A stretch of 64,000 nt of DNA, taken from positions 62,001 through 126,000 of the forward strand of contig JAEUHI010000046.1 of the NCBI GenBank assembly GCA_016795385.1. Direction: 5' to 3'. The notes under the pieces are model-generated. The model ran no database searches. It was not told where the DNA came from and worked only from the letters and a program-made list of their open reading frames with translations. A program made the translations under genes and the position numbers. The number at the start of each line of letters is the position of its first letter. Position 1 is the stretch's first letter. This DNA is from Verrucomicrobiales bacterium (GTDB lineage Bacteria; Verrucomicrobiota; Verrucomicrobiia; Verrucomicrobiales; DEV007). This document shows, piece after piece, positions 1 through 8,707 of this stretch.

Positions 1-1
1 C

Positions 2-1543
2 GATCTTTCCCCGCGTGGAGCGGGGACGGAGTTCACGGTGCGCCGCAAGGGCGAGGAGATCGGACGCGTCTTTCTCGGAATCCCCGGGCGGCACAACGTC
101 CTCAATTCCTTGGCTGTGATCGCCCTCGCCTTGGAGACGGGGGTGGCTTTCGACCGCATCGACGAAGCCCTCGGATCGTTCCGTGGGGCGAAGCGTCGCT
201 TCGAGCTGAAGCGCCACAGCGACCGTGTCACCATCGTGGACGATTACGGCCATCACCCCTCCGAAATCGCCGCGACGATCCAGACAGCCCGCTCCCAGCA
301 TGCCGGCCGGCTCGTCGTCGTGTTCCAACCGCACCGCTACACCCGCACGCAGTTGCTGCGGGATGAGTTCGGCCGTTGTTTTGAAGGGGTCGATGAACTC
401 TGGGTCACCGACGTCTACGCCGCAAGCGAGCCGCCCATCCCGGGGGTCTCGGGGCAGACCATCGTCGATGCCGTCCTCGAAAACGGTGAGGTCGAAAAGG
501 TGACTTTTCATCCCGATCTCGCCACCTTGCACCTCGCCGTCGGGCAAAAGCTCGAGCCGGGAGATTGGCTGATCACCCTCGGGGCAGGCAACGTCCACGA
601 AATCGGGACTCGTCTGGCCAAGGATCTCGGCACTCTCGACCGTCTCCGCGAGGTGCTTGGTGAATCGGAGGGTGTTTTGAAGCTTTACGAGCCGATGCGC
701 CGTCACACGACCATGAAAGTCGGTGGTCCTGCCCAATTCTGGATCGAACCGACCACGGTGGACGGGCTCGCCCGTGTCGTGAAGCACTGCGCCGAGGGCG
801 GTATGCCGCTGCGGGTGGTCGGTCGTGGCTCGAATCTGCTCGTCCGCGATGGAGGCATCCCCGGCGTGGTGATGAATCCGGTGAAAGGGGAATTCGGCGA
901 AATCAGCGTCGAGGGCAACACGATCCGCGCCGGTGCGGGGGTGAAGTTCAAAGCGCTCGCCGCCGCCGCCCAGTCGGCCGGGCTCGGGGATTTCGAGTGG
1001 ATGGAGGGCATCCCTGGCAACGTCGGCGGCAGCCTGCGGATGAATGCCGGCGCGATGGGTTGGGAGACTTTCGACCAGGTCGTCAGCGTGAAAATGGTCG
1101 ATGCCCAGGGGGCCGTTTTTGAAAAACCCGTCTCCGAGATCCGCCATTATTACCGCCACGTCCCGGAACTGGCCCACAATGTCGCCGTCTCCGCCGTTTT
1201 CAAAGGTACCCCTGCCTCCGATGATGAAATCGCGGTGCGGATGAATGCCTCGAAGGACAAACGCAAGAGCTCCCAGCCCGTCGCCGCGAGCGCCGGATGC
1301 GTCTTCAAGAATCCCGGGCCAATCGGGGCCGGTCAGCTCGTCGATGAGATGGGCCTGAAGAACACCGCCAAGGGCAGCGCCAAGGTCAGCGAAGTGCACG
1401 GGAATTTCATCGTCAACGAAGGCGGTGCGACTGCGAAGGAAGTGCTCGACCTGATCGCCGAAATCAAAGCCGTCGCCCTCAAAGAGCGCGGCATCGAGCT
1501 TGAAACCGAAGTGCAGATCATCGGCCAGGACGAGCCGGTGTGA
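2..1543 (+). CDS. murC-murB: MurC-MurB fusion (UDP-MurNAc-L-Ala ligase / UDP-MurNAc reductase), 5' partial
   Basis: The frame is open from base 2, so the start lies outside the window. The first ~200 visible residues are the middle and C-terminal part of MurC, which joins L-alanine to UDP-MurNAc: PGRHNVLN near base 83 and the Mur ligase signature DDYGHHP near base 239. From about base 690 the same chain continues as MurB, the FAD enzyme that reduces UDP-GlcNAc-enolpyruvate: GRGSNLLVRDGG (FAD binding), GIPGNVGGSLRMNAGA, SAGCVFKNP and VHGNFIVN near the end. In SAGCVFKNP a Cys sits where many MurB enzymes have the catalytic Ser. No stop separates the two halves, so this is a real fusion, placed at the head of the dcw genes. 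Function is cytoplasmic peptidoglycan precursor synthesis. Confidence 0.95.
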   Translation, partial: DLSPRGAGTEFTVRRKGEEIGRVFLGIPGRHNVLNSLAVIALALETGVAFDRIDEALGSFRGAKRRFELKRHSDRVTIVDDYGHHPSEIAATIQTARSQHAGRLVVVFQPHRYTRTQLLRDEFGRCFEGVDELWVTDVYAASEPPIPGVSGQTIVDAVLENGEVEKVTFHPDLATLHLAVGQKLEPGDWLITLGAGNVHEIGTRLAKDLGTLDRLREVLGESEGVLKLYEPMRRHTTMKVGGPAQFWIEPTTVDGLARVVKHCAEGGMPLRVVGRGSNLLVRDGGIPGVVMNPVKGEFGEISVEGNTIRAGAGVKFKALAAAAQSAGLGDFEWMEGIPGNVGGSLRMNAGAMGWETFDQVVSVKMVDAQGAVFEKPVSEIRHYYRHVPELAHNVAVSAVFKGTPASDDEIAVRMNASKDKRKSSQPVAASAGCVFKNPGPIGAGQLVDEMGLKNTAKGSAKVSEVHGNFIVNEGGATAKEVLDLIAEIKAVALKERGIELETEVQIIGQDEPV

Positions 1544-1626
1544 ACCCTGTCGGGTGGCGGACGCGACCCTCTCTGCTGACAAATCCCGCATTGCGAAACT
1601 TGGTAAAAACCCTAACCTATTTTCCC

Positions 1627-1839
1627 ATGGCTACTCTGCTCGAGGTCGAAGAACAAGCCCTGCTGCTCCCTGAAGACCAGAGGGCCCGATTGGCGGCGCA
1701 CCTGTTGGATTCGCTGCCTGCGGTTTTGCACGACGAGGACGCGGGTGTGGCGGAAGCGCTCCGGAGGGATGCTGAACTGGAGGCAGATCCCTCCTCGGGC
1801 ATGACCTTGGAAGCGTTCAAAGCAGCCTTCGGCCGCTGA
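1627..1839 (+). CDS. Antitoxin of a type II toxin-antitoxin module (addiction module component, TIGR02574/PF09720-like)
   Basis: This 70-residue acidic protein starts at the ATG at 1627; an upstream TTG-type extension overlapping murB is less likely. The N-terminus (LEVEEQALLLPEDQRARLA) and the LLDSLP motif are typical of the small addiction-module antidote family, whose members pair with RelE/ParE toxins. The stop overlaps the toxin start (TGATG at 1837-1841), so the pair is translationally coupled. By family knowledge the antitoxin neutralises the toxin and represses the operon; neither was tested here. Its position between murB and ddl, inside a cluster of essential genes, is unusual. Confidence 0.85.
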   Translation: MATLLEVEEQALLLPEDQRARLAAHLLDSLPAVLHDEDAGVAEALRRDAELEADPSSGMTLEAFKAAFGR

Positions 1840-2138
1840 TGGAGCGCGAGATCATTTTCCACAGGCTGGTACAGCGCGACATGGACGCCATCCTGCGTTA
1901 TTACCGCGAAGAGGCGACTTCCTCGGTGGCGGACCGGTTCTTTGAAACATTTCTGCATTTCGCGGAAAAAGCGCGAGAGACTCCGCGTCTCTTTCATCCA
2001 GCCTCCGGGATCTTGCGACGCGCGAACCTTCCCGGTTTTCCTTATCACTTCCTCTTCCGCGAGACGCCAGGCGGGATCCGGGTGCTGGTTTTGCGACACG
2101 ATCGCCGCCATCCCTCCTTTGGACTCAACCGTCTCTGA
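1839..2138 (+). CDS. RelE/ParE-superfamily toxin
   Basis: The 99-residue protein has the ParE/RelE pattern: an N-terminal beta strand (EIIFHRLVQRDMDAI), two helices, a central short strand (LPGFPYHFLFRETPGG) and a final strand with basic residues (VLVLRHDRRHPSF). This matches the plasmid-stabilisation toxin family, with small antiparallel-sheet proteins acting on ribosome-bound mRNA (RelE) or gyrase (ParE). Which target applies cannot be told from sequence. The gene overlaps the antitoxin stop by one base and ends 31 bases before ddl. The full-length frame and intact C-terminal strand suggest it is not decayed. Confidence 0.85.
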   Translation: MEREIIFHRLVQRDMDAILRYYREEATSSVADRFFETFLHFAEKARETPRLFHPASGILRRANLPGFPYHFLFRETPGGIRVLVLRHDRRHPSFGLNRL

Positions 2139-2169
2139 ACCTCCTCTCTGAATCATTTCCCCAACTGCC

Positions 2170-3096
2170 ATGCATCCTCTCAACACCCTGCACATCGCCG
2201 TCCTCGCGGGCGGCCCCGGATCGGAACGTGAAGTCTCGCTTGCGTCGGCGAAGGGGGTCGTCGGTGCGCTGGAGGGCCGGGTCGGCAAGGTGACTCTCGT
2301 CGACGTCCACGGACCGGACTTCGAACTGCCCGCCGGGACCGACCTCGGGTTCAACGTGATCCACGGCACCTTTGGTGAAGACGGCCAGCTCCAGGCGGAG
2401 ATGGAGCGACGCGGCATTCCCTACACCGGAGCGCGGCGGGTCAGCTCGGAGACCGCCTTCGACAAGGTGCTGAGCAAACAGCGCTTTCTCGATGCCGGGG
2501 TCATCACGCCCGCCTCGGAGGTGATCTACGCCTCGAAGTCCGACCAGTCGTCCGCCGCGATCGGCATTCCCTGTGTCGTCAAGCCGCCGCGCGAGGGCTC
2601 GAGTGTAGGGGTGCATCTGGTGCGTTCGGCGGATCAGTGGCCCGCAGCCTTTGCGGATGCCGCGAAATACTCGGACGATCTGCTCGTTGAGGAACTCATT
2701 TCCGGAAAAGAGCTGACCGTCGGCATCGTCGGCGACCAAGTGCTGCCGGTGATCCACATCCAGCCGCGTTCCGGCTTCTACGACATCTCGAACAAGTATC
2801 CCTGGATGACCGGGCAGGGGGGCACGGACTATTTCTGCCCGGCCGACCTGCCCGAAGCGGTAACGCAAGCGGTTCAGGCGGAGGCACTCAAGGCGCACCG
2901 CTCGCTCGGCATCGAGGTCTACTCGCGGGTGGATGTGCTCCTGCGCGAATCCGATTCGAAACCCTTTGTGCTCGAAGTGAACACGATCCCGGGCATGACC
3001 CAGAGCAGTCTGCTGCCCAAAGCGGCTGCCGCGGTCGGGATCGATTACGCCAATCTCTGTTTGAAAATTATTGAACTTTCGCTAGAGTTTAACTAA
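2170..3096 (+). CDS. ddl: D-alanine--D-alanine ligase
   Basis: A 308-residue ATP-grasp enzyme that joins two D-Ala for the peptidoglycan stem peptide. Visible family features are the N-terminal AVLAGGPGSEREVSLAS, NVIHGTFGEDGQLQ (substrate loop), GIPYTG, VVKPPREGSSVGVH (ATP-grasp core), GKELTVGI and the metal-binding end LEVNTIPGMTQSSLLPKAA. Length fits the short Ddl class. Its TAA overlaps the ftsQ ATG by one base (3094-3098), showing tight coupling within the dcw cluster. Confidence 0.97.
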   Translation: MHPLNTLHIAVLAGGPGSEREVSLASAKGVVGALEGRVGKVTLVDVHGPDFELPAGTDLGFNVIHGTFGEDGQLQAEMERRGIPYTGARRVSSETAFDKVLSKQRFLDAGVITPASEVIYASKSDQSSAAIGIPCVVKPPREGSSVGVHLVRSADQWPAAFADAAKYSDDLLVEELISGKELTVGIVGDQVLPVIHIQPRSGFYDISNKYPWMTGQGGTDYFCPADLPEAVTQAVQAEALKAHRSLGIEVYSRVDVLLRESDSKPFVLEVNTIPGMTQSSLLPKAAAAVGIDYANLCLKIIELSLEFN

Positions 3097-4163
3097 TGCG
3101 AAAGAAATCAAAGCGAGGCAATGCCCGGAAGTTTCGATTCAAACAGCTTTTCGCTCGTCGTCGCGCCGATGACGAGACGGAATGGTTCAAGTTTGATGAC
3201 GAGCCCGCGGCGGCCAAGCTGAGTCCGCGACGGAGGATCCGTCGGAGGCTCCTTGCCACCAAGCTGGCGGCTTTTGCGTGTTTCTCCGTCAGTATTCCGG
3301 TGGCGATCCAGTGGGGATACGGAGAGGTGTTTTTCAAGAACGAGGAATTCGTTCTCAAGACCCTGCAGATCCAGACGGACGGCATCCTGAGTGTGAGCCG
3401 TCTCGCGGAGATCGCCAACGTGGCCCCCGGGATGAACCTGATGGACCTCGATCTGGGCCAGATCCAGCAGCAAATCGAGACTTTGCCGCAGGTGGAGAAG
3501 GCCACCGTCACCCGCGAGTTGCCAGAGCGTCTGCATCTCGCGATCCGTGAGCGGATCCCGGTGGCTTGGCTCTCGATTCCTCCCTTGGGTGTCCGCCCTT
3601 GGGATATGGAGCGGGGTTTTCTCCTCGATGAGGAGGGACACCTCTTCCGTTGCCTGGATTTGAACGATGGGATGAAATCGCTGCCGGTCGTGGAGTCTTT
3701 CCAGATGACAGAGCCAGTGGAGGGCACCCAGGTGGAATCCGAAGGGGTCCTGGCAGGGCTTCAACTGATCCTGGAGAGCGAAAAACGTTTTGTGGAGGAC
3801 GGCTTGGCCGTGCGCCAGGTGAAGGTCCGCGACGAATGGGCGGTGGAGTGCGATTACAACACCAACCTGAAGGTGATTTTCGGGGTCTACGATTACCAGC
3901 GCGGGTTGGAGGATTTCTCCCTGATTCTCGATCGAATGGCGGAATCGGGGCGCGAACTCGCCTCCGTCAACGTGGCGGCTGAGAAAAACATCCCGGTGAC
4001 GTTCGTGGCAGCGGCCGTGCCTGGCATCACCTCTACCGCCTCGCCGCGATCTTCGGCAGCGGCTCCGGTCGAGATGGCTCCGGCCTCCGCTCCGCCAGCG
4101 CCGGCTACGGTTGACACGGTCGATCAGGAAAAACACTTGCGATCCATTCTGCGGGGCGGGTAA
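3096..4163 (+). CDS. ftsQ: Cell division protein FtsQ (POTRA domain)
   Basis: A 355-residue bitopic inner-membrane protein. A basic cytoplasmic N-terminus (about 50 residues) is followed by one membrane segment at about 52-72. Next comes a POTRA domain at about 84-158 (LKTLQIQTDGILSVSRLAEIA, then GMNLMDLDL, then the LPQVEKATVTRELPERL stretch) and a FtsQ beta domain. The last ~50 residues are Ala/Pro/Ser-rich and probably disordered. FtsQ links early and late divisome proteins. Assignment rests on the POTRA pattern and the place between ddl and ftsA; sequence conservation in this family is low. Confidence 0.9.
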   Translation: MRKKSKRGNARKFRFKQLFARRRADDETEWFKFDDEPAAAKLSPRRRIRRRLLATKLAAFACFSVSIPVAIQWGYGEVFFKNEEFVLKTLQIQTDGILSVSRLAEIANVAPGMNLMDLDLGQIQQQIETLPQVEKATVTRELPERLHLAIRERIPVAWLSIPPLGVRPWDMERGFLLDEEGHLFRCLDLNDGMKSLPVVESFQMTEPVEGTQVESEGVLAGLQLILESEKRFVEDGLAVRQVKVRDEWAVECDYNTNLKVIFGVYDYQRGLEDFSLILDRMAESGRELASVNVAAEKNIPVTFVAAAVPGITSTASPRSSAAAPVEMAPASAPPAPATVDTVDQEKHLRSILRGG

Positions 4164-4209
4164 GCTCGCCTTTTGACTCAGACCTCATCCTCGGATAGCC
4201 CCACATCTT

Positions 4210-5418
4210 ATGGCTGCATCGAACATCTACGTCGGGTTGGAGATCGGGACATCAAAAGTCTGCATGGTGGTCGGCGAGGTTCGCGGCGACGGTGCCATCA
4301 AGATTCTCGGAGTCGGGCAGCACCCCTCCGCCGGCGTTCGGAAAGGGGAGATCGTCGACCCGGAGACGGTCCAGACGTGTCTCCACGACGCCCTCATGCG
4401 GGCGGAGGAACGAAGCAATGTCGAGGTGAACACGGTCTTTCTCGCGGTCACGGGGTCGCACGTGCAGAGTCTCAACAACCGCGGGACGATCCGCGTGGCG
4501 GACGAGCAGATGGAGATCACCCCGGAAGACCTCGAGGAGGTGAAGAAAATCGCCCGTGACGTCCCGTTGCCAAAGGAAAACGGCTACATCCATTCCATCA
4601 TCCAGCATTATTATGTGGACGGGCAGGATAAAATCCCCAACCCGGTCGGTATGCTTGGGCAGAAGCTGGAGGCGGATTATCACATCATTCACGGGGTAAA
4701 GACCCGCATCCAGAACGCGATCAAGTGCGTGCGCGAAGTGCCTCTTGAGGTGGAAGACATCGTCTTTTCGCCTGTTGCCGCCGCGCAGGTGGTGCTGAAC
4801 CGCGAAGCCAAGAACGAAGGGGCTCTCCTCATCGATATCGGTGGTGGCACCACGGACTACATTTGCTTTATCGACGGCGCGGTCGTCGCCTCGGGCTGCG
4901 TCCCGATCGGTGGCGATCACATCACGAACGACATCGCCCTCGTGCTGAAGATCCCGCTGGCGCGTGCGGAGAAACTGAAGGTCAATCACGGGAGCGCCTC
5001 GCTCCGCGGCATGATTGATGTCGATATCACCGTGGAAGGCGAGTCGGGAAAGAAGGTCAGCCAGGAGTTGCTGAATCAGATCATGAACGCGCGGGTGACC
5101 GAGTTGCTCTCCGTCGTCCACGAACCGCTCGCCAAAGCGGGGTATCTGAGTCGCCTCGGGAAGGGGATTTTTCTCACCGGTGGTTCAAGTTTGATGAAGG
5201 GAATTGCAGATTTGACCGAAGAAATTTTTGGAATTCCTGTCCAAAAATCCGGCTCTGCGGCCATGTCAGGGCCCTCCACGCTCTTTGAAAACCCCCAGTA
5301 TGCGACGCCGGTGGGTCTAATTCGATACGCCCAACTCCTTGATGAACAAAAGCCCAAGAGGGGGGCATTCTCCAAATTGGGTGAAAAGTTGGAGAAGATT
5401 TTCGGTGGGGGAAAGTAA
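4210..5418 (+). CDS. ftsA: Cell division protein FtsA
   Basis: A 402-residue actin-like ATPase that tethers FtsZ to the membrane. Visible motifs are the phosphate-1 start VGLEIGTSKVCMVVGE, the SHVQSLNNRG region of the SHS2/1C domain, LLIDIGGGTTDYICF (phosphate 2) and IFLTGGSSLMKGI (adenosine site). The last ~20 residues (LGEKLEKIFGGGK) form the short amphipathic membrane-targeting helix expected of FtsA. It lies 46 bases after ftsQ and 65 before ftsZ. Confidence 0.97.
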   Translation: MAASNIYVGLEIGTSKVCMVVGEVRGDGAIKILGVGQHPSAGVRKGEIVDPETVQTCLHDALMRAEERSNVEVNTVFLAVTGSHVQSLNNRGTIRVADEQMEITPEDLEEVKKIARDVPLPKENGYIHSIIQHYYVDGQDKIPNPVGMLGQKLEADYHIIHGVKTRIQNAIKCVREVPLEVEDIVFSPVAAAQVVLNREAKNEGALLIDIGGGTTDYICFIDGAVVASGCVPIGGDHITNDIALVLKIPLARAEKLKVNHGSASLRGMIDVDITVEGESGKKVSQELLNQIMNARVTELLSVVHEPLAKAGYLSRLGKGIFLTGGSSLMKGIADLTEEIFGIPVQKSGSAAMSGPSTLFENPQYATPVGLIRYAQLLDEQKPKRGAFSKLGEKLEKIFGGGK

Positions 5419-5483
5419 CATTTTAAAGGTTACTTCTAAAAGATTGACAATCTTTGTCGTTCAACCAAACTGGAGTGAACCCC

Positions 5484-7253
5484 ATGATTGAATACCACCA
5501 AGCGGAACAGGGCGAATTTTCCGACACCTCGGAATTTGGCGTGAAAGTGATCGGGATCGGCGGAGCCGGTGCCAACGTTCTTGACCGGATGGCGCTCGAA
5601 GGCAGCGATGACGCCGAGTTGCTCACGTTGAATACGGACGTGAGGGCTTTATCGACGTCCGTCTCGAGTCAGAAAATCCAGTTGGGAGCCACGCTCCTCA
5701 AGGGGATGGGCACGGGCGGTGATCCGACCCTCGGAAAGCAGGCGGCGATCGAGGCGGTTGACGAGATCCGCAAGGCGGTCCGCAGCAGCAAGATGGTTTT
5801 TGTTTGTGTCGGTCTCGGTGGGGGGACCGGTTCCGGGGCCGCTCCGGAAGTTTGCCGGATCGCCCGCGAGGAGGGTGTTTTTCTCGTCGTTTTCGCTACG
5901 ATGCCTTTCAGCTTTGAAGGGGAGCGCCGCATGGGCCAGGCCCGCACCGCCTTGGAGCAGATTTCGCGCTACGCCAACGCGGTGATCACGTTCGACAACG
6001 ACCGCATGGGGGAACTCATCGTGCCGAAAGATGGCGTCGCCCAAGCCTTTGCTGCCGCTGACAAGATCATCAGCCAGAGCATCCGCGCGACGATGAACGT
6101 GGTTTTCCGTCCGGGCATCATCCGCATCGGTATGGACGATCTCCTTTCCGCACTCGATGCGGACGATTCCCGTTGCCTCTTCGGATACGGTGTCGCCAAG
6201 GGGGACAATCGCTCCCACGAAGCGCTGGAGCAAGCCCTGAAATGCCCGCTCCTCGACCGGGGCAAGCTTCTCAACGAAGCGCGTTCCGTGCTGGTGCAGG
6301 TCGCCGGCGGGGATACGATGACGCTCTTCGAAGTCCAGCTCGTGATGGAAGAGGTCGCCAAGCACGTCGGCAAGCAGACGCAGATTCTCTTCGGCACGGG
6401 TACCGACAAGCGCCTTGGAAACAGCCTCACGGTGACGATCATCAGCTCCATCGCGGGGCCTGCCGCTTCGTCGATGCGAGCGGCGCAAGCGGAGGAGGAG
6501 AGCGCCGCACCGGCGATCAGCCTCGGTATGGCACCTGCATCACAACCCGAGCTGACCCAGCCGATCCGACCGGTGGCAATTGCCGCCGCGCCGGTCGCGC
6601 CAGTTCCTGCTCCGATTCCTCCGGTGGAAGAGTATGAGCCGGAGCCGGAGATGGTTGTCGAGGAAGCCCCTGTTTTTGAGCCGGAGCCCGTCGATGACGC
6701 TTCCGTCTTTGAGCCGCTCGAGGAATTCGAGGAGGTCGTCGCGGAAGAAGAAGTGGCCGTGCCCTCCTACGCTCCCGATCCGGTGCCACCGTTGCATCGT
6801 GCTCCGGTATTCCAGGCCGACCCCGATGAGGTGCCGGAATTGGTGAATCCCATCGCCCGCGCCATGGCGGTTCCCGCCGAGCCCGCGCCGCTTTCACCGC
6901 CTCCCTTCCCGCCGCAATCCCACACCAACGAAGTGGCCCGGGTTGAGGCGCTGACGGAATCTTCGCAGAAAATCACCCTGACCCGTGTTGTCGGTTCGGG
7001 CAATACCGGTCGCATCAAGACCCGTGATCCCTTGGCTCCCGCCTTGGATGGTCCGGTCCTCCCGCCCGCAAAGCCACCGGTGATCCCTTCCCATGATGCC
7101 GCGGCCGCGGAACTCAGTGAAGAGGCCCGCCAGCAGCAGGAACTCCTGCAGCTCGATCCGGTGGCCGGTCGCGGACGTTTCGCAAAGACCGATCCGACGA
7201 TCGTGGACGGTGAAGACCTCGACGTTCCGACCTTTCTGCGCAAGAAGCGTTGA
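5484..7253 (+). CDS. ftsZ: Cell division protein FtsZ, with an atypical T7 loop and long linker
   Basis: A 589-residue tubulin-like GTPase forming the division ring. The ATG at 5484 is preferred to an upstream TTG because GGAG lies just before it. Seen in order are VIGIGGAGANVLDRM (T1), the tubulin signature GGGTGSGAAP (T4) and MPFSFEGERR. A Pro/Glu-rich linker of about 240 residues follows, then the conserved C-terminal peptide VPTFLRKKR that binds FtsA. The catalytic T7 loop reads PGIIRIGMDD where the family usually has the N-x-D-x-x-D pattern (PGLINLDFAD): the Asn and first Asp are Arg and Gly, while the last Asp is kept. Length exceeds the usual 380-400 because of the linker. Confidence 0.96.
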   Translation: MIEYHQAEQGEFSDTSEFGVKVIGIGGAGANVLDRMALEGSDDAELLTLNTDVRALSTSVSSQKIQLGATLLKGMGTGGDPTLGKQAAIEAVDEIRKAVRSSKMVFVCVGLGGGTGSGAAPEVCRIAREEGVFLVVFATMPFSFEGERRMGQARTALEQISRYANAVITFDNDRMGELIVPKDGVAQAFAAADKIISQSIRATMNVVFRPGIIRIGMDDLLSALDADDSRCLFGYGVAKGDNRSHEALEQALKCPLLDRGKLLNEARSVLVQVAGGDTMTLFEVQLVMEEVAKHVGKQTQILFGTGTDKRLGNSLTVTIISSIAGPAASSMRAAQAEEESAAPAISLGMAPASQPELTQPIRPVAIAAAPVAPVPAPIPPVEEYEPEPEMVVEEAPVFEPEPVDDASVFEPLEEFEEVVAEEEVAVPSYAPDPVPPLHRAPVFQADPDEVPELVNPIARAMAVPAEPAPLSPPPFPPQSHTNEVARVEALTESSQKITLTRVVGSGNTGRIKTRDPLAPALDGPVLPPAKPPVIPSHDAAAAELSEEARQQQELLQLDPVAGRGRFAKTDPTIVDGEDLDVPTFLRKKR

Positions 7254-7287
7254 TCCCGTGCCGCTGCGTGGGCAGTGCGGTGGACCA

Positions 7288-7959
7288 TCAACCTTCGCCG
7301 CTGCCGATCGACACGATCGGGCCGAGATGTTTCGGTTGGCTCCCGACGAGCTTGAGTTCACCAAGAGTTTTGACGCGGGCCAGTTTTTCCCGGATCACCA
7401 TACGGATCGCCTGTCGTCCTCGGAAGTCGGGGGCGTTCAGTCCATAAGCTTCGATTCCATGATGGCGTGCGATGGCGACGGCGCGTTCATTGTGAAAGGC
7501 CTGGGAGACGACAAGGTATCGTGATTGCTCGAAGACCTCTTTCGCCCGCAGTACGGAATCGAGGGTGTCAAAGCCGGCGTAGTCTCTGACGATGGCCGGC
7601 TCCGGCACCCCGAGGGCGACGAGGGCTTCCTTCATCGCGGTCGGCTCATCGTAACCGGCGTCGCGATTGTCTCCGCTGACCAGGAGGTAGCGGCATTTCC
7701 CCGCGTGGTAGAGACCGGCCGCCGCTTTCATGCGGGAGGTGAAGTAGAAGTTGGGCCGACCGCTTGCGACTTCGGGGGAACAGCCGAGGACGAGGGCAAC
7801 CGTTACCGGAGGGCAAGAGTCGTGATCGTCGAATAGAAATTCCCGGGACGAGCGTTTCACCCATCGATCACTCAGGAAAACGAGGGAAGCCAACGTGAAG
7901 AACGAAACGCTCGCAAAACCAAGGAGACGGATGAAAGGTCGGTGTCGTCTGAAAGCCAT
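7288..7959 (-). CDS. SanA/YdcF-like DUF218 membrane protein
   Basis: A 223-residue protein with one N-terminal membrane segment (about residues 10-30) and an extracytoplasmic DUF218 domain. Matching features are VALVLGCSPE, the RMKAAAGLYHAG helix, LLVSGDN, the YDEPTAMKEALVALGVPEPAI stretch and LVVSQAFHNERAVAIARHHGI. This is the pattern of SanA (vancomycin exclusion) and related proteins. SanA-type proteins affect envelope barrier function, but the reaction is unsettled. It converges on ftsZ with a 34-base gap lacking a clear T-tailed terminator. Confidence 0.88.
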   Translation of the reverse strand: MAFRRHRPFIRLLGFASVSFFTLASLVFLSDRWVKRSSREFLFDDHDSCPPVTVALVLGCSPEVASGRPNFYFTSRMKAAAGLYHAGKCRYLLVSGDNRDAGYDEPTAMKEALVALGVPEPAIVRDYAGFDTLDSVLRAKEVFEQSRYLVVSQAFHNERAVAIARHHGIEAYGLNAPDFRGRQAIRMVIREKLARVKTLGELKLVGSQPKHLGPIVSIGSGEG

Positions 7960-8010
7960 GCCGGGGAATACGACATCCCCGCCTCCGATCTTTCAGAGGA
8001 TCGCGGGCGG

Positions 8011-8631
8011 TTATTCGCCCCGGACATCGTCCGAACCCTCGGCGCTGCTCAGGAAATCATTGGCGAGGGCGACGAGATCCTCGCCGGTGCTCAGATAACG
8101 TTGCCGGTATTCGGAGACAGCGTCGGTATTGCTGGTGAGGAAGGCATCCAGACCACTCTCAAAGGCGGAGCTTTCGCTGCGCGCCCATTGCAGGAACTCG
8201 GCCACGCACCGGTGGCTCGATCCGGCTCCGATGGCATTGAGGGAGTCCCGAAAGCGCGTGGCGTGGTCCCAATCGAGTTCGGAAACCAGAAACTCGACGC
8301 CCCGGCCACGGATGGCGGTATCGATTTGCTCGATTTCCTCGATCTTGATGTCGCGGGGGTTGTAGGGAGCGCAGGCGATGAGTTCCTCGATCAACTCGTC
8401 GCGGTTCTTGATGTCCTTCAGCTTCTTTTTGGGGAGGAACATCTCACCGTCCGCACCATGATCGAGGAGGAAACGGATGATCGAGCGGTTGCGGTTCACA
8501 ATGGCAAGAAACAGAGGTGCGCCGGAGCGGAAATTGACATCGGCCCCGTCCTCGAGAGCCTCGCGGGCGTCGTCGAGGGCGCCGACGGTGCAAGCCAGTT
8601 CCAAGGTGCGGTTCGCGATCGGATCACTCAT
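8011..8631 (-). CDS. Ankyrin-repeat protein
   Basis: A 206-residue cytoplasmic protein starting at the ATG at 8631 (a TTG three codons upstream is less likely). Two ankyrin-type repeats are visible near the N-terminus: NRTLELACTVGALDDAREAL then EDGADVNFRSGAPLFLAI, and IIRFLLDHGAD. The C-terminal ~130 residues are acidic, helical and not recognised. Ankyrin repeats mediate protein-protein contact; no partner is evident. It lies between the SanA-like gene and the amidase on the same strand. Confidence 0.75.
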   Translation of the reverse strand: MSDPIANRTLELACTVGALDDAREALEDGADVNFRSGAPLFLAIVNRNRSIIRFLLDHGADGEMFLPKKKLKDIKNRDELIEELIACAPYNPRDIKIEEIEQIDTAIRGRGVEFLVSELDWDHATRFRDSLNAIGAGSSHRCVAEFLQWARSESSAFESGLDAFLTSNTDAVSEYRQRYLSTGEDLVALANDFLSSAEGSDDVRGE

Positions 8632-8707
8632 GGGAAACAAAAATAAGCGGCAGAAATTCTAGTAATTCACGAAAATTAACACAACCCGAAAGCGTTGGCA
8701 ATCCCGA

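Noticed and set aside
2125..2898. 257-residue frame antisense to ddl
   Set aside because: Composition and position show it as a shadow of ddl; no recognisable domain.
7254..7287. Hairpin between ftsZ and the SanA-like gene
   Set aside because: The stem needs a two-base bulge and lacks a T tract.
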